Shown: positions 26,020 to 34,370, counted from the first letter of the stretch. The stretch: DNA of 64,000 nucleotides from Evansella sp. LMS18 (GCF_024362785.1 NZ_CP093301.1:3844001-3908000); one strand, 5' to 3'. Notes: a model not told the origin generated them from the letters alone. Numbers and translations are program-made.

Positions 26020-26412
26020 ATGGACCATAATGAAGGTAACGGAAAAAACTTAAAGAAAAACGTGTACAAAAATCCGGTAAGTGAGATTGCTGGAAAACTA
26101 AGTGAGCACTGTAAGTCAGAAACTGTCTTTGGCGAACCAGTGGAACTGGCTGATGGTAAGAAGGTGATCCCAGTCAGTAAAGTAACTTATTCTTTTGGCG
26201 GTGGAGGAGGAGCGGATATTAAACCAGAGAATAGCGCCCGTGAAGCACATGGAGGAGGCGGCGGCGGTTTTGCTTCGGTGAAGCCAGTAGGGATGTATGA
26301 AGTCTCTGAGCGTAAGACCAGGTTCATTCCAGTAGTAGATATTACCGCTCTCCTCCTCAGTTTTACTATATTTCCTCTTATACTGGCATTGTTACTGAAG
26401 CTAAAAAAGTAG
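26020..26412 (+). CDS. YtfJ/GerW-like sporulation protein with C-terminal membrane helix
   Basis: A 130-aa protein. The segment ETVFGEPVELADGKKVIPVS and KVTYSFGGGGG is the core of the Spore_YtfJ (GerW) family, followed by the glycine-rich AHGGGGGGFASVKPVGMYEV. In the reference YtfJ the C-terminal part is soluble; here it ends in a hydrophobic helix (ITALLLSFTIFPLILALLL) and KLKK, so it is probably membrane anchored. GerW is needed for germination with some nutrients in B. subtilis. The start ATG 26020 has AAGAGGTGG upstream. Its position after the YheC/YheD gene extends the sporulation theme. The rest of the gap on each side holds nothing clear. Confidence 0.78.
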   Translation: MDHNEGNGKNLKKNVYKNPVSEIAGKLSEHCKSETVFGEPVELADGKKVIPVSKVTYSFGGGGGADIKPENSAREAHGGGGGGFASVKPVGMYEVSERKTRFIPVVDITALLLSFTIFPLILALLLKLKK

Positions 26413-26590
26413 ATTTGTTATTTTGTGGTTTTTTGAAGGAGTATGTCGAAGTATTAAGGAGTATTTGGTAGCATATTTAATGAAAACAGATATATTTACA
26501 AATAATTAAAAAATATATGGATATTTCCCCTTACACAGATTATAATCAATCTATCTTGTTACATATTAAACTACTGTGGGGGAATTACTA

Positions 26591-27652
26591 GTGAAAAAAG
26601 TGCTGTCAGTATTTCTATGTTTAGCTTTATTGTTTTCTTTATCTGCTCCATCGGTGTTTGCTGCAATTTCACAGAAAGAGCTTGATACCTACCTGGAAGA
26701 AGTTGAGCTTGATCAGGAAGAATTAGAGGAAAGGCTTATGGGACAAGGGTTTACATTGGAAGAACTTGATAGTGCAGAAGATTTTGAGTGGATTTTAGGC
26801 AGGCCTTTAACAGATGAAATAGTGGAAGAGTATCTGGAAATTTATGAAGTTACCTATTTTGAAATGGAAGAAATTCTGGCATCCTATGGTGTAGAACTGG
26901 AAGATTTTTATTTTGAATATGAGCTCGATTTTTATTTGTGGGATTATTTATATGATGAGGAATGGGACTGGACTGAGGAAGAGTGGGAGGAATTTCACAG
27001 GGAGTTTTTAGAAGAAATCTATTATGAGTTATCAGAGTTGTTTGACGAAATAGGCCTTACTTTGGAAGAGTTTAAGAGGCTGGTTGATCATTTTGAATAT
27101 GTGATAGATACTACAGACGATTTACTTGACCGGCTTCTCGCTCTTGATGAACGTATTTATGCTCTCCCTGATTTTGAAAGCGCTGATGAATTGACAGCTG
27201 AGCAAATAGCTGAAGTCCTGTCCATTTTTAAAGAGATGGCGAGCATCTTCCAGCTGGATTTTAAATTTTATTTAGTCAAAGGCGATGAAAAATTAGCTGT
27301 CACATTCACAGAGCTGATGAAAATAACAGACCTTGACGGTTATGCATTACTTATTGAATTGTATAACTATGAAGGTGAATTCCTTGCTGATATTATTATT
27401 ACCGCAGATTTATTCGGTTCTGATTTAATTAAAGAAACAGGCTCTGAAATGAAAAACGTAACAAAAGAAGTGAAGACGGTCCAGGAAAAAGCTCCTGAAA
27501 AAACTGCTGAAGATAAGGCCGCTCCTGTAGCGAAAACCGAAAAAGGCGGCAAATTGCCAAAAACTGCGTCGGAGTATCCGTTGTATATGCTTCTGGGACT
27601 GCTCATCGCTGGTGCTGGTGTAGTTGTCTTCCGTAGAGTAAAGGCTGCATAA
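26591..27652 (+). CDS. Processed acidic surface protein with LPKTA sorting signal
   Basis: A 353-aa exported protein with a signal peptide (KKVLSVFLCLALLFSLSAP then SVFAA) and a cell-wall sorting signal LPKTA, a hydrophobic helix (YMLLGLLIAGAGVVVF) and the basic end RRVKAA. The mature part is extremely rich in Glu, Asp, Trp and Tyr (for example LYDEEWDWTEEEWEEF). This matches the 'processed acidic surface protein' family (TIGR04383), in which an LPXTA-type protein is paired with its own sortase. The start is GTG 26591, 8 bases after GGGGG. The class D sortase gene begins 2 bases after its stop. The role is unknown; an ion- or metal-binding wall protein is one possibility. Confidence 0.88.
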   Translation: MKKVLSVFLCLALLFSLSAPSVFAAISQKELDTYLEEVELDQEELEERLMGQGFTLEELDSAEDFEWILGRPLTDEIVEEYLEIYEVTYFEMEEILASYGVELEDFYFEYELDFYLWDYLYDEEWDWTEEEWEEFHREFLEEIYYELSELFDEIGLTLEEFKRLVDHFEYVIDTTDDLLDRLLALDERIYALPDFESADELTAEQIAEVLSIFKEMASIFQLDFKFYLVKGDEKLAVTFTELMKITDLDGYALLIELYNYEGEFLADIIITADLFGSDLIKETGSEMKNVTKEVKTVQEKAPEKTAEDKAAPVAKTEKGGKLPKTASEYPLYMLLGLLIAGAGVVVFRRVKAA

Positions 27653-27654
27653 CT

Positions 27655-28359
27655 GTGGAAAGCAGAGTAAGGAAAAGAAGGACTTCAGAGCCGTGGAAAA
27701 GGGTTTTACTGTTTATTTCTGCATTAATGGTCGTTTTCGGTCTCTGGTTTTCTACTACTAATGCTTATACATTTTTAAAAGGGTATTTGCTGTTTAAGTA
27801 CACTGAACCGGTCTATTCGGTAGAAGCTGAAGGAAATATCAACGGCGCTATCCAGCCAAAGCAAAAGTCGGTTGCTGCAGAAAAAGAGAATGTGGAGGAG
27901 CAAACAAAAGAGATTCAGGCAACTGAGAAAAACGAACCACTTTATTTTAAAAAACCAGAAGTGGGGGAAGAAATCGGAGTACTCCATATTCCTAAATTAA
28001 ATGCCGACCTGCCAATCTATCACGGCACTGACGAAGATGAACTGGAAAAAGGCGTTGGCCACTATGCCGGCAGCGTCCTGCCAGGGGAAAAAGATAATTC
28101 GGTCCTTTCAGGCCACAGGGATACTGTGTTCCGGGAACTAGGCCAGGTCGGAGAGGATGACCTGCTGATTGTAGCGACTTCCGCTGGTAAATTCACTTAT
28201 AAAGTAAAACGTGTGAGAATTGTTGATGAGGACGACAGGACGGTAATTGTTCCAAGACCAAGGGCTACATTAACGGTAACCACCTGTTATCCATTTAACT
28301 TCATCGGAAGCGCGCCTGAGCGCTATGTCCTGGAAGCTGTCCTGATTAAAACTGAATAG
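27655..28359 (+). CDS. Class D sortase
   Basis: A 234-aa transpeptidase with one N-terminal membrane anchor (LLFISALMVVFGLWFSTTN) and a sortase barrel. The catalytic His is in VLSGHRDTVFRELGQV, the Cys in TLTVTTCYPFNFIG, and the Arg in APERYVLEA, all in the expected order. Class D assignment follows from the TLTVTTCYPF form and from the LPXTA-type partner. The GTG start 2 bases after the partner stop indicates translational coupling. It most likely anchors the acidic protein next door to the peptidoglycan. Residues 60-100 are a charged linker between membrane and barrel. Confidence 0.93.
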   Translation: MESRVRKRRTSEPWKRVLLFISALMVVFGLWFSTTNAYTFLKGYLLFKYTEPVYSVEAEGNINGAIQPKQKSVAAEKENVEEQTKEIQATEKNEPLYFKKPEVGEEIGVLHIPKLNADLPIYHGTDEDELEKGVGHYAGSVLPGEKDNSVLSGHRDTVFRELGQVGEDDLLIVATSAGKFTYKVKRVRIVDEDDRTVIVPRPRATLTVTTCYPFNFIGSAPERYVLEAVLIKTE

Positions 28360-28367
28360 TATTGAAG

Positions 28368-28399
28368 GCACTGTTCAAAAAAGAGCAGTGCTTTTTTTT
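28368..28399 (+). terminator. Intrinsic terminator after the sortase gene
   Basis: GCACTGTTC and GAGCAGTGC pair with one G-T pair, followed by TTTTTTTT. Confidence 0.88.
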
Positions 28400-28450
28400 C
28401 TGATGTGCTAGAATTTAAATAGTAGTTTTTATTTGAAAGGGGGAGGAAGA

Positions 28451-28891
28451 ATGACAGGAGAATTAAAATCAATATGGGTTAAGAGAATGAAGGGTGGCCC
28501 GATGGATCCGGCAGAAAAGGCAGAGCTGGTGGAGAACAGAGGGATCGTGAATAATGCAGACCAGGGAAGGAAAAGGCAGGTTACCATCATCGAAGAAGAA
28601 GTTTGGAATGAACTGATGGAAAAACTCGGCGGTTCTCTTGATCCGTCGGCAAGGCGAGCGAACCTGCTTGTATCAGGTGTGGCCCTGAAGAACAGCCGGG
28701 GCAAGACCTTAAAAGTCGGTGAATGTGAAATTGAGATTTATGGAGAAACAAAGCCGTGTGAGCAAATGGATGAAGCTCTGCCAGGTTTGAAGGATGCCAT
28801 GTTTCCTGACTGGAAGGGCGGCGCATTCGGTATCGTAAAAAATGATGGAGCCATTCAAGTTGGCGACTCCGTTGTGCTCATTGAAAAATAG
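28451..28891 (+). CDS. MOSC-domain protein
   Basis: A 146-aa stand-alone MOSC domain, the sulfur-carrier fold of molybdenum-cofactor sulfurases. Support comes from the typical N-terminal GELKSIWVKRMKGGPMDPAE, DQGRKRQVTIIEEEVWNEL, NLLVSGVALKNSRGKTLKVG and the segment ETKPCEQMDEALPGL with the conserved Cys. Short MOSC proteins are thought to transfer sulfur or detoxify N-hydroxylated compounds with molybdopterin; no Mo-enzyme gene is nearby, so the role here is open. AAAGGGGGAGG precedes the ATG at 28451. It is flanked by terminators, so it is monocistronic. Confidence 0.87.
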   Translation: MTGELKSIWVKRMKGGPMDPAEKAELVENRGIVNNADQGRKRQVTIIEEEVWNELMEKLGGSLDPSARRANLLVSGVALKNSRGKTLKVGECEIEIYGETKPCEQMDEALPGLKDAMFPDWKGGAFGIVKNDGAIQVGDSVVLIEK

Positions 28892-28903
28892 TTGTACATA
28901 TTG

Positions 28904-28944
28904 AACATGCATGCCGGTAGAGGCTCCGGAATGCATGTTTTTTT
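28904..28944 (+). terminator. Intrinsic terminator of the MOSC gene
   Basis: AACATGCATGCCGG and CCGGAATGCATGTT pair with one mismatch around 8 bases, followed by TTTTTTT. Confidence 0.83.
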
Positions 28945-29075
28945 ATGTCTAACCCGGGCAGCTTCAATCCAAATTAAAAGTAATGCGCTTGAAATGAAGT
29001 TTGAAAAAAGGGAACTTTTTCCTTCTTGCTTCGTAAATAGTCATCAAGGAGATCACTAAAAAGGAGGCGGTGCAA

Positions 29076-29549
29076 ATGAACAGGCTTGAAGAAATAAGAA
29101 AGTATGAGGTTTATTCGGCAAACTTTGTAACGGCAGCCTTATTTGCCGCTGCCGCGTGGTATGTTCTTCAGCCTGCCGCTTCATTTCATGTAATGGCGCT
29201 GCTTATCTTTGCCTTCACATTGGCTGGAGCAATATATGATTTATTGTCTGTTAAGTTTAATTTGAAGGTGTTTGGCTGGTCCCGGGAACTTGAAGACCTT
29301 GAGAAAAGATATATCAGTGACTTGAGGAAAAAGCGCACTAAAAGCGGCTTTGGTAAGCTGGTAGGAGCGCTTCTTGCCTGGATTTCAGCAGTAAGTTTCC
29401 CGACTGAAAATCCGCTGGGGGAAAATATTATCTATCTTTTGTTACTCGCATACGCCATTACTATGCTTACTTACAATATTGAACTAAAAAACCGGATTGG
29501 TAAACTAAAAGAAAAGATCGATGCTTCCGCCACCCATGGGATGAAATAA
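29076..29549 (+). CDS. Small membrane protein of unknown family (157 aa)
   Basis: The protein has two N-terminal hydrophobic helices (FVTAALFAAAAWYVLQPA; VMALLIFAFTLAGAIYDLL), a basic loop (LEDLEKRYISDLRKKRTK) and two more hydrophobic segments near residues 90-140. The overall form is four membrane helices with charged cytoplasmic ends. The start is ATG 29076 after AAAAAGGAGGCGG. I do not recognise the family. It has its own terminator and lies between the MOSC gene and the convergent alanine symporter. Confidence 0.65.
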   Translation: MNRLEEIRKYEVYSANFVTAALFAAAAWYVLQPAASFHVMALLIFAFTLAGAIYDLLSVKFNLKVFGWSRELEDLEKRYISDLRKKRTKSGFGKLVGALLAWISAVSFPTENPLGENIIYLLLLAYAITMLTYNIELKNRIGKLKEKIDASATHGMK

Positions 29550-29550
29550 G

Positions 29551-29582
29551 AAAACGGACAAAGGAGTCACTTTGTCCGTTTT
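29551..29582. terminator. Bidirectional intrinsic terminator
   Basis: AAAACGGACAAAG and CTTTGTCCGTTTT pair perfectly over 13 bp around GAGTCA, with A and T runs on the two sides. It serves both the small membrane protein gene and the convergent symporter gene. Confidence 0.88.
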
Positions 29583-29602
29583 AAACAATATTGACGTTAC
29601 TG

Positions 29603-31018
29603 TTATCCTGCTGCTTTTTCTGCACCTTTAGCAGCTTTATAATGATTTTCAAAGTAATCATTCGTTTCTCTTACAACAACTTTGCTTAATAAAATTAATG
29701 CAATTAAGTTAGGAATCATCATAAGCGCGTTTGCCATGTCTGCGAAAGCCCATACCGTTGTTAAGTTTGCCACAGCACCGACACCGCACGCAAAAATATA
29801 AACTGCTCTGTAACCGAAAATTCCTTTTGTGCCAACGAGGTATTCAAAGCATTTCTCACCGTATACATACCAGCCTACAATCGTTGAGAAACCAAAGAAT
29901 ATAATAGAGAAGGCAACAATGTATTCCCCCACCATTCCAAGAACAGAGGCAAAGGCAGCACCGGTTAATGCTCCCCCTTCTAAGTGAGCAGGGTGCTCAA
30001 CTCCGGAAATTAATCCGCCGGTAGGATCCCAGAAACCGGATATAATTAATACAAGTCCTGTCATTGTACATACAACGATGGTAACGATAAATGTTCCTGT
30101 CATTGCAACCAATGCCTGTTTTACAGGATGGTCTGTTTTTGCATTACCTGCAATGAGAGCAGCAGTACCGAGACCAGCTTCGTTGGAGAAAATTCCCCTT
30201 GCCACACCGTTTCTGATGGCTTCAGCAACAAGGACTCCGACAAATCCTCCTGTCGCAGCAACTGGATTAAAAGCATAATAGAAGATCATTTGGAAAGCAG
30301 GAATGATCTGATCGTAATTAATTCCAAGAATAAGCAGGGAGCCTCCGATGTACAGGATAGCCATTACAGGCACAAACACGCCTGCTACTGTACTAATTCT
30401 TTTCAGCCCGCCAAAGATAATCAAACCTGCTAACAGAGATAAAATAATTGCAGTAGTAATATTATTAATTCCAAAAGAAGTTTCCATGACGCCGGCAATT
30501 GTATTAGACTGGACGCTGTTACCGATGCCTAAAGCAGCAAAAGCACCAAAAAGGGCGAAAGCTACTGCGAGCCATTTGAATTTTCGGCCCAGGCCACGTT
30601 CCACATAATACATAGGACCGCTGGAATATTCTCCGTTTGCATTTTTAACACGGTATTTCATCGCGAGCAGTGCCTCTGAATATTTTGTCGCCATTCCTAA
30701 AAGTCCGACAATCCACATCCAGAACATTGCACCTGGCCCGCCGATTGCAATGGCGGTTGCTACTCCGGCAATATTACCGTTTCCAATCGTTCCGGCAAGA
30801 GCTGTCATAAGTGCTTTAAAATTACTTACATCCCCTTCATCGCCAGCCTTAGCATTCCCTTCTTTAGTAAAACCAAGTTTAAAGGCATATAACAGCTTGC
30901 TGAACTGAAGTCCCTTAAGCATTACAGTAAGCAGCAAACCTGTTCCAAAAAGCAGAACTAAGCTTGGTGTGCCCCATAGGTAACTGTTAATAGTATCAAG
31001 AATTGGCAGAATGTCCAT
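29603..31018 (-). CDS. Alanine/glycine:cation symporter (AgcS/DAACS-type)
   Basis: A 471-aa transporter with about 11 membrane helices. Diagnostic segments are ALAGTIGNGNIAGVATAIAI, GGPGAMFWMWIVGLLGMATK, YSSGPMYYVERGLG, and RGIFSNEAGLGTAALIAG, all characteristic of the sodium:alanine symporter family (AlsT/AgcS). It imports alanine or glycine with sodium or protons. AAGGAGGAAACAC precedes the ATG. It is divergent from an AdeR-like regulator and alanine dehydrogenase, which supports an alanine-utilisation role. A perfect cre site lies 21-35 bases upstream of its start, inside the probable leader, so repression by CcpA in the presence of glucose is expected. Confidence 0.93.
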   Translation of the reverse strand: MDILPILDTINSYLWGTPSLVLLFGTGLLLTVMLKGLQFSKLLYAFKLGFTKEGNAKAGDEGDVSNFKALMTALAGTIGNGNIAGVATAIAIGGPGAMFWMWIVGLLGMATKYSEALLAMKYRVKNANGEYSSGPMYYVERGLGRKFKWLAVAFALFGAFAALGIGNSVQSNTIAGVMETSFGINNITTAIILSLLAGLIIFGGLKRISTVAGVFVPVMAILYIGGSLLILGINYDQIIPAFQMIFYYAFNPVAATGGFVGVLVAEAIRNGVARGIFSNEAGLGTAALIAGNAKTDHPVKQALVAMTGTFIVTIVVCTMTGLVLIISGFWDPTGGLISGVEHPAHLEGGALTGAAFASVLGMVGEYIVAFSIIFFGFSTIVGWYVYGEKCFEYLVGTKGIFGYRAVYIFACGVGAVANLTTVWAFADMANALMMIPNLIALILLSKVVVRETNDYFENHYKAAKGAEKAAG

Positions 31019-31038
31019 GTGTTTCCTCCTTGTTGTGT

Positions 31039-31053
31039 TGATAGCGCTTTCAT
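31039..31053 (-). promoter_or_regulatory. cre (CcpA) site upstream of the alanine symporter
   Basis: Read toward the symporter, ATGAAAGCGCTATCA matches WTGNNARCGNWWWCA at every position. Its place just upstream of the ribosome binding site fits a roadblock or promoter-blocking operator. Confidence 0.75.
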
Positions 31054-31444
31054 ATGGGCTGTAAAAAATTCTACCATTATTTTTGGTGTTTTATTATTGT
31101 TAAATAATTAAAACGTTATTGGTTTTGTTTGTGGATATCGACAAATTGAGGTATTGTTGTAAGAGGAGTTCAGTTTGTTAACCGGGTATTATTTTAATAT
31201 AAAATATATTATATCCTTGGTTTTTAATAAATGTTGCAAGAAAATACACCTATAAACTATATTTACTTTTTCGGTTATACTGAGTAGTAACAGCAGATAA
31301 TATTTAAATTTCTTCCCAGCCATTCTTGTGGCATATATTACATAACTTGTTTGGTTATTAAATTTGCGGTGAACTTTGCTGTAAAAGTTCGACGCTCAGA
31401 TTACAAAGAGAATTCAGCTACAGAGATAAAAGGAGTTAATTAAT
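31054..31444. other. Divergent intergenic region of the alanine module
   Basis: The region is AT-rich and carries the promoters of the symporter and regulator genes. I see no riboswitch or gene. No convincing -35/-10 pair could be singled out, nor a glycine-riboswitch core. Confidence 0.4.
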
Positions 31445-32686
31445 ATGGAAGAAAATCCATTTTGGGGCAGCGGGAACCTTGAAAACCTTGCGGATAACTT
31501 GAGAGATATGCTGCATTGCCCTGTGACAATTGAGGATGTGAATCACCGGTTGCTCTCCTACAGTTCTCATGACAGCCACACTGATACCGCCCGGATTAAT
31601 ACGATTATTCAGCGGCGAGTACCTGAAAAAGTGATTAATAGGCTGTGGCAGGAAGGGATTATCCTGAAATTGATGCAGAGTGGAGAACCTTTAAGAATAA
31701 ACGGTATAGAGGACATTGGGCTCGGAAACCGGGTTGCGGTATCAATCAGGAAAAATAATGAAGTAATCGGCTATATATGGGTAGTGGATGAAGAGGCTAA
31801 ACTTTCTGATGAGCAGCTGAATTTGCTGAAAATGGCTGCAGATTCCGCCAGATCTGAATTAATGCAGATACATGCACGGAAAAAAAAGAAACAGGAAGGC
31901 TATCAGGATTTCCTATGGCAGCTTTTAAGCGGGCATTTTACCACCCATGAAGCTGTGGAAGAAAAGTTCCGTCAGCTGAACCTGGAGATACCGGCAAGTT
32001 ATGCAGCGGTGGTTTTTAAATTTAAAGAAGATATCAGCAATAAAATTGAACAGAGGATAGGGTACATTTTTAAAATGAATCAACATGTTAAAGTCAGCTT
32101 TTTTGTGGTTGTGCAAAGAGAAATCATATTAATTGTTTCTCCTTATATGAACAATCAGGCGCTTTCTGAGAAAGAGGTGTCGGGTTTTATCCGTTTTTTC
32201 AAAGAGGAAATGATGGAGAAGTTCAATGCGCAAGACATACTGGGGGCTTCGGGGTCTGTTTATGAAGAGTTAAATAAGGCGGTGAAAAGTTACCAGGAAA
32301 CGCAGGAAGTCATTCGGCTGAGTGAAAGGTTTCCATCAGAATTAAAAGGTGTAAGTTCCTATCCGGAACTGGGAATCCTTCGCTATCTTGATGTAATTTT
32401 TGAGAAAAAAATCAAAGAAGGATATGAGCATCCCGCAATTGAAAAACTTGTTAAATACGACAAACAAAATAAAACAAATTTACTTGAGACACTGGAAGTT
32501 TTTATTAACAATGACAGTAACGTAAATGACGCTGCTAAAGTTCTTCATGTACATATGAACACGTTAAATTACAGAATCAAAAGAATCGCGGCTATAGCAG
32601 ACATTAACCTTAAAAATACCAATGAAAAAATGTCCTTATATTTAGATATGAAGCTTAGACGGCTCGAAGAAAGCACCCGTTTGTAG
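31445..32686 (+). CDS. adeR: PucR/CdaR-family transcriptional regulator, AdeR-like
   Basis: A 413-aa regulator with a GAF-like N-terminal domain (LRDMLHCPVTIEDVNHRLLS), a central GGDEF-like region and a C-terminal helix-turn-helix of the PucR type (VNDAAKVLHVHMNTLNYRIK). B. subtilis AdeR is a PucR-family activator of alanine dehydrogenase and is encoded next to ald; the same neighbour is found here, 176 bases downstream. It probably senses alanine or a related metabolite and activates ald. AAAAGGAG precedes the ATG. A terminator overlapping its stop codon separates it from ald, so the two genes are independently transcribed. The effector is not shown by sequence. Confidence 0.85.
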   Translation: MEENPFWGSGNLENLADNLRDMLHCPVTIEDVNHRLLSYSSHDSHTDTARINTIIQRRVPEKVINRLWQEGIILKLMQSGEPLRINGIEDIGLGNRVAVSIRKNNEVIGYIWVVDEEAKLSDEQLNLLKMAADSARSELMQIHARKKKKQEGYQDFLWQLLSGHFTTHEAVEEKFRQLNLEIPASYAAVVFKFKEDISNKIEQRIGYIFKMNQHVKVSFFVVVQREIILIVSPYMNNQALSEKEVSGFIRFFKEEMMEKFNAQDILGASGSVYEELNKAVKSYQETQEVIRLSERFPSELKGVSSYPELGILRYLDVIFEKKIKEGYEHPAIEKLVKYDKQNKTNLLETLEVFINNDSNVNDAAKVLHVHMNTLNYRIKRIAAIADINLKNTNEKMSLYLDMKLRRLEESTRL

Positions 32687-32709
32687 AATTTAACAAACAG
32701 GTGCTTTTA
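32671..32709 (+). terminator. Intrinsic terminator overlapping the adeR stop
   Basis: AAAGCACCCGTTTGT pairs with ACAAACAGGTGCTTT around AGAATTTA, with one mismatch, followed by a T-rich stretch. The left arm includes the adeR stop codon. Confidence 0.82.
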
Positions 32710-32799
32710 AATTTTTTCTTCTTCACAATGAAAAATGAATGCAGGAGAAATATACTTGAGCTATGTAAAAGTTTATTAGAGGAATACGCACTGAGAAAA

Positions 32800-32815
32800 G
32801 TGTAAGCGTTTAACG
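32800..32815 (+). promoter_or_regulatory. Possible weak cre site upstream of ald
   Basis: GTGTAAGCGTTTAACG agrees with the left half and centre of the cre consensus but not its right end (two mismatches). It lies about 50 bases before the ald start. Confidence 0.3.
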
Positions 32816-32862
32816 TAATGCAGTCAGCCTCTAAGCAGATACTTTATGGAAGGATGATATAA

Positions 32863-33993
32863 ATGTTAATTGGAGTACCTAAAGAAATTAAAAATAATGA
32901 AAACCGAGTTGCCATCACACCGGCAGGAGTAGTTGCTTTTGTAAAAGCCGGTCATGAAGTAATCGTAGAAACAACTGCAGGAATCGGCAGTGGATTTACA
33001 GATGAAGACTATCAGGAGGCTGGAGCAAAAATAGGTGCAAGTGCTGCGGAAGCCTGGGCGGCGGAAATGGTTATGAAGGTAAAGGAACCTCTTGCTTCAG
33101 AGTACGATTATTTCCGTGAAGGACTTATTTTGTTTACGTATCTGCACCTGGCGGCAGAGCCAGAGCTTGCTGAAGCTTTAACTAAAAAAGGTGTTACTGC
33201 TCTTGCTTATGAGACTGTAGAAGTAAACCGCACATTACCGCTTCTTACACCTATGAGTGAAGTTGCGGGAAGAATGTCTGCTCAGATTGGAGCCCAATTC
33301 CTTGAAAAGCCAAAAGGCGGAATGGGAATCCTTCTCTCCGGTGTTCCAGGAGTAAAACGTGGCAAAGTTACGGTAATCGGAGGCGGGGTTGTAGGAACTA
33401 ATGCAGCAAAAATCGCTATGGGTCTTGGTGCAGACGTAACGATTGTCGACCTTAGTCCAGAAAGACTTCGTCAGCTTGATGATATATTCGGAAACGAAAT
33501 TAACACATTAATGAGTAACCCTCTTAACATCGCTGAAGCTGTAAAAGAATCCGACCTTGTTATCGGAGCAGTTCTTATCCCTGGTGCTAAAGCGCCTAAG
33601 CTGGTAACAGAAGAAATGGTGAAGGAAATGAAGCCAGGGTCTGTCGTTGTTGATGTGGCAATCGACCAGGGCGGAATTTTTGAGACAGTTGACCGAATTA
33701 CAACTCATGATGCACCAACATATGAAAAACATGGGGTTGTTCATTATGCTGTTGCTAATATGCCTGGCGCTGTGCCGAGAACGTCCACAATCGCACTGAC
33801 TAACGTAACGATCCAATATGCCCTGCAGATCGCTGGAAAAGGTGTAAGGCAGGCAATTGAAGATAACCCGGCGTTAAAGCTTGGCGTTAATACGGTAAAT
33901 GGCGAAATCACATATAAAACAGTTGCAAGAGATCTTGGATATGAATATGTAACTGTGGAAGAAGCTTTTAATAAAGAAACAGCTTCCGTTTAA
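32863..33993 (+). CDS. ald: Alanine dehydrogenase
   Basis: A 376-aa NAD-dependent enzyme that converts alanine to pyruvate and ammonia, feeding sporulation or growth on alanine. Diagnostic segments are [28 protein letters not shown] (substrate Lys), [13 protein letters not shown] (His), [20 protein letters not shown] (Rossmann loop) and the C-terminal [20 protein letters not shown]. Length is typical of bacillar Ald. AAGGATGATATAA precedes the ATG. Together with the AdeR-like activator and the symporter it forms a complete alanine uptake and use module. The terminator at 33999 ends the transcript. Confidence 0.97.
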   Translation: MLIGVPKEIKNNENRVAITPAGVVAFVKAGHEVIVETTAGIGSGFTDEDYQEAGAKIGASAAEAWAAEMVMKVKEPLASEYDYFREGLILFTYLHLAAEPELAEALTKKGVTALAYETVEVNRTLPLLTPMSEVAGRMSAQIGAQFLEKPKGGMGILLSGVPGVKRGKVTVIGGGVVGTNAAKIAMGLGADVTIVDLSPERLRQLDDIFGNEINTLMSNPLNIAEAVKESDLVIGAVLIPGAKAPKLVTEEMVKEMKPGSVVVDVAIDQGGIFETVDRITTHDAPTYEKHGVVHYAVANMPGAVPRTSTIALTNVTIQYALQIAGKGVRQAIEDNPALKLGVNTVNGEITYKTVARDLGYEYVTVEEAFNKETASV

Positions 33994-33998
33994 AAAGA

Positions 33999-34032
33999 AA
34001 TCCTCCTGCTGAATGAGCAGGAGGATTTTTAT
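33999..34032 (+). terminator. Intrinsic terminator of ald
   Basis: AATCCTCCTGCT and AGCAGGAGGATT form a perfect 12-bp stem with loop GAATG, followed by TTTTATT. Confidence 0.9.
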
Positions 34033-34096
34033 TAACTAGTTTAACTAGGTCTTATATATTAAAAAAAGTAAATTAGAGAACATTTGTTCGTGTTTG

Positions 34097-34105
34097 TGTT
34101 ATAAT
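34097..34105 (+). promoter_or_regulatory. Extended -10 promoter of the holin-like peptide gene
   Basis: TGTTATAAT fits TGnTATAAT exactly. The -35 region is poor, as usual for extended -10 promoters. It gives a leader of about 65 bases before the TTG start. Confidence 0.65.
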
Positions 34106-34176
34106 AAAACAAGCAATAGGGCAGATGTCTCGAGGGTGGCGGCGCACTCCCGCATGAAAGAAAGGGGGTGAGGCCT

Positions 34177-34260
34177 TTGGCAGTGTTCGAAGCATTGGCG
34201 CTAATGATTATGTTCGCAACACTCATAGTCACTTTACTTGAATTTAAGCATAAAAAATAA
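34177..34260 (+). CDS. Holin-like toxin peptide (Hol_Tox, 27 aa), type I toxin candidate
   Basis: The frame encodes AVFEALALMIMFATLIVTLL then EFKHKK after a TTG start: a short acidic/polar start, one membrane helix and a basic tail. This is the pattern of the 'putative holin-like toxin' family (Hol_Tox), relatives of BsrG/TxpA-type peptides, usually repressed by an overlapping antisense RNA. The TTG lies 8 bases after AAAGGGGGTGA. A long structured leader, a hairpin just after the stop (AATCCACCC...AGGTGGATT) and a strong terminator at 34338 complete the unit. A minus-strand TATAAT at 34289-34294 could start an antisense RNA, but no -35 is visible. Confidence 0.82.
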   Translation: MAVFEALALMIMFATLIVTLLEFKHKK

Positions 34261-34337
34261 TCCACCCTTGAGCTAACCGCCCAGGTGGATTATATGTGTT
34301 CACAGCTGTCCCCCTGCTTGAAGGCAGCCTATTGCAG

Positions 34338-34370
34338 AACCGCTGGTGTGTCCGGCACCAGCGGTTTTTT
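34338..34370 (+). terminator. Intrinsic terminator of the holin-like peptide mRNA
   Basis: AACCGCTGGTG and CACCAGCGGTT pair perfectly over 11 bp, followed by TTTTCTC. Confidence 0.92.

Noticed and set aside
34125-34165. Possible T-box antiterminator (GGGTGGCGGCGCACTCCCGC)
   Set aside because: It lacks the GGGTGGNACCGCG consensus and specifier-loop architecture; the segment is the leader of the holin-like peptide gene.
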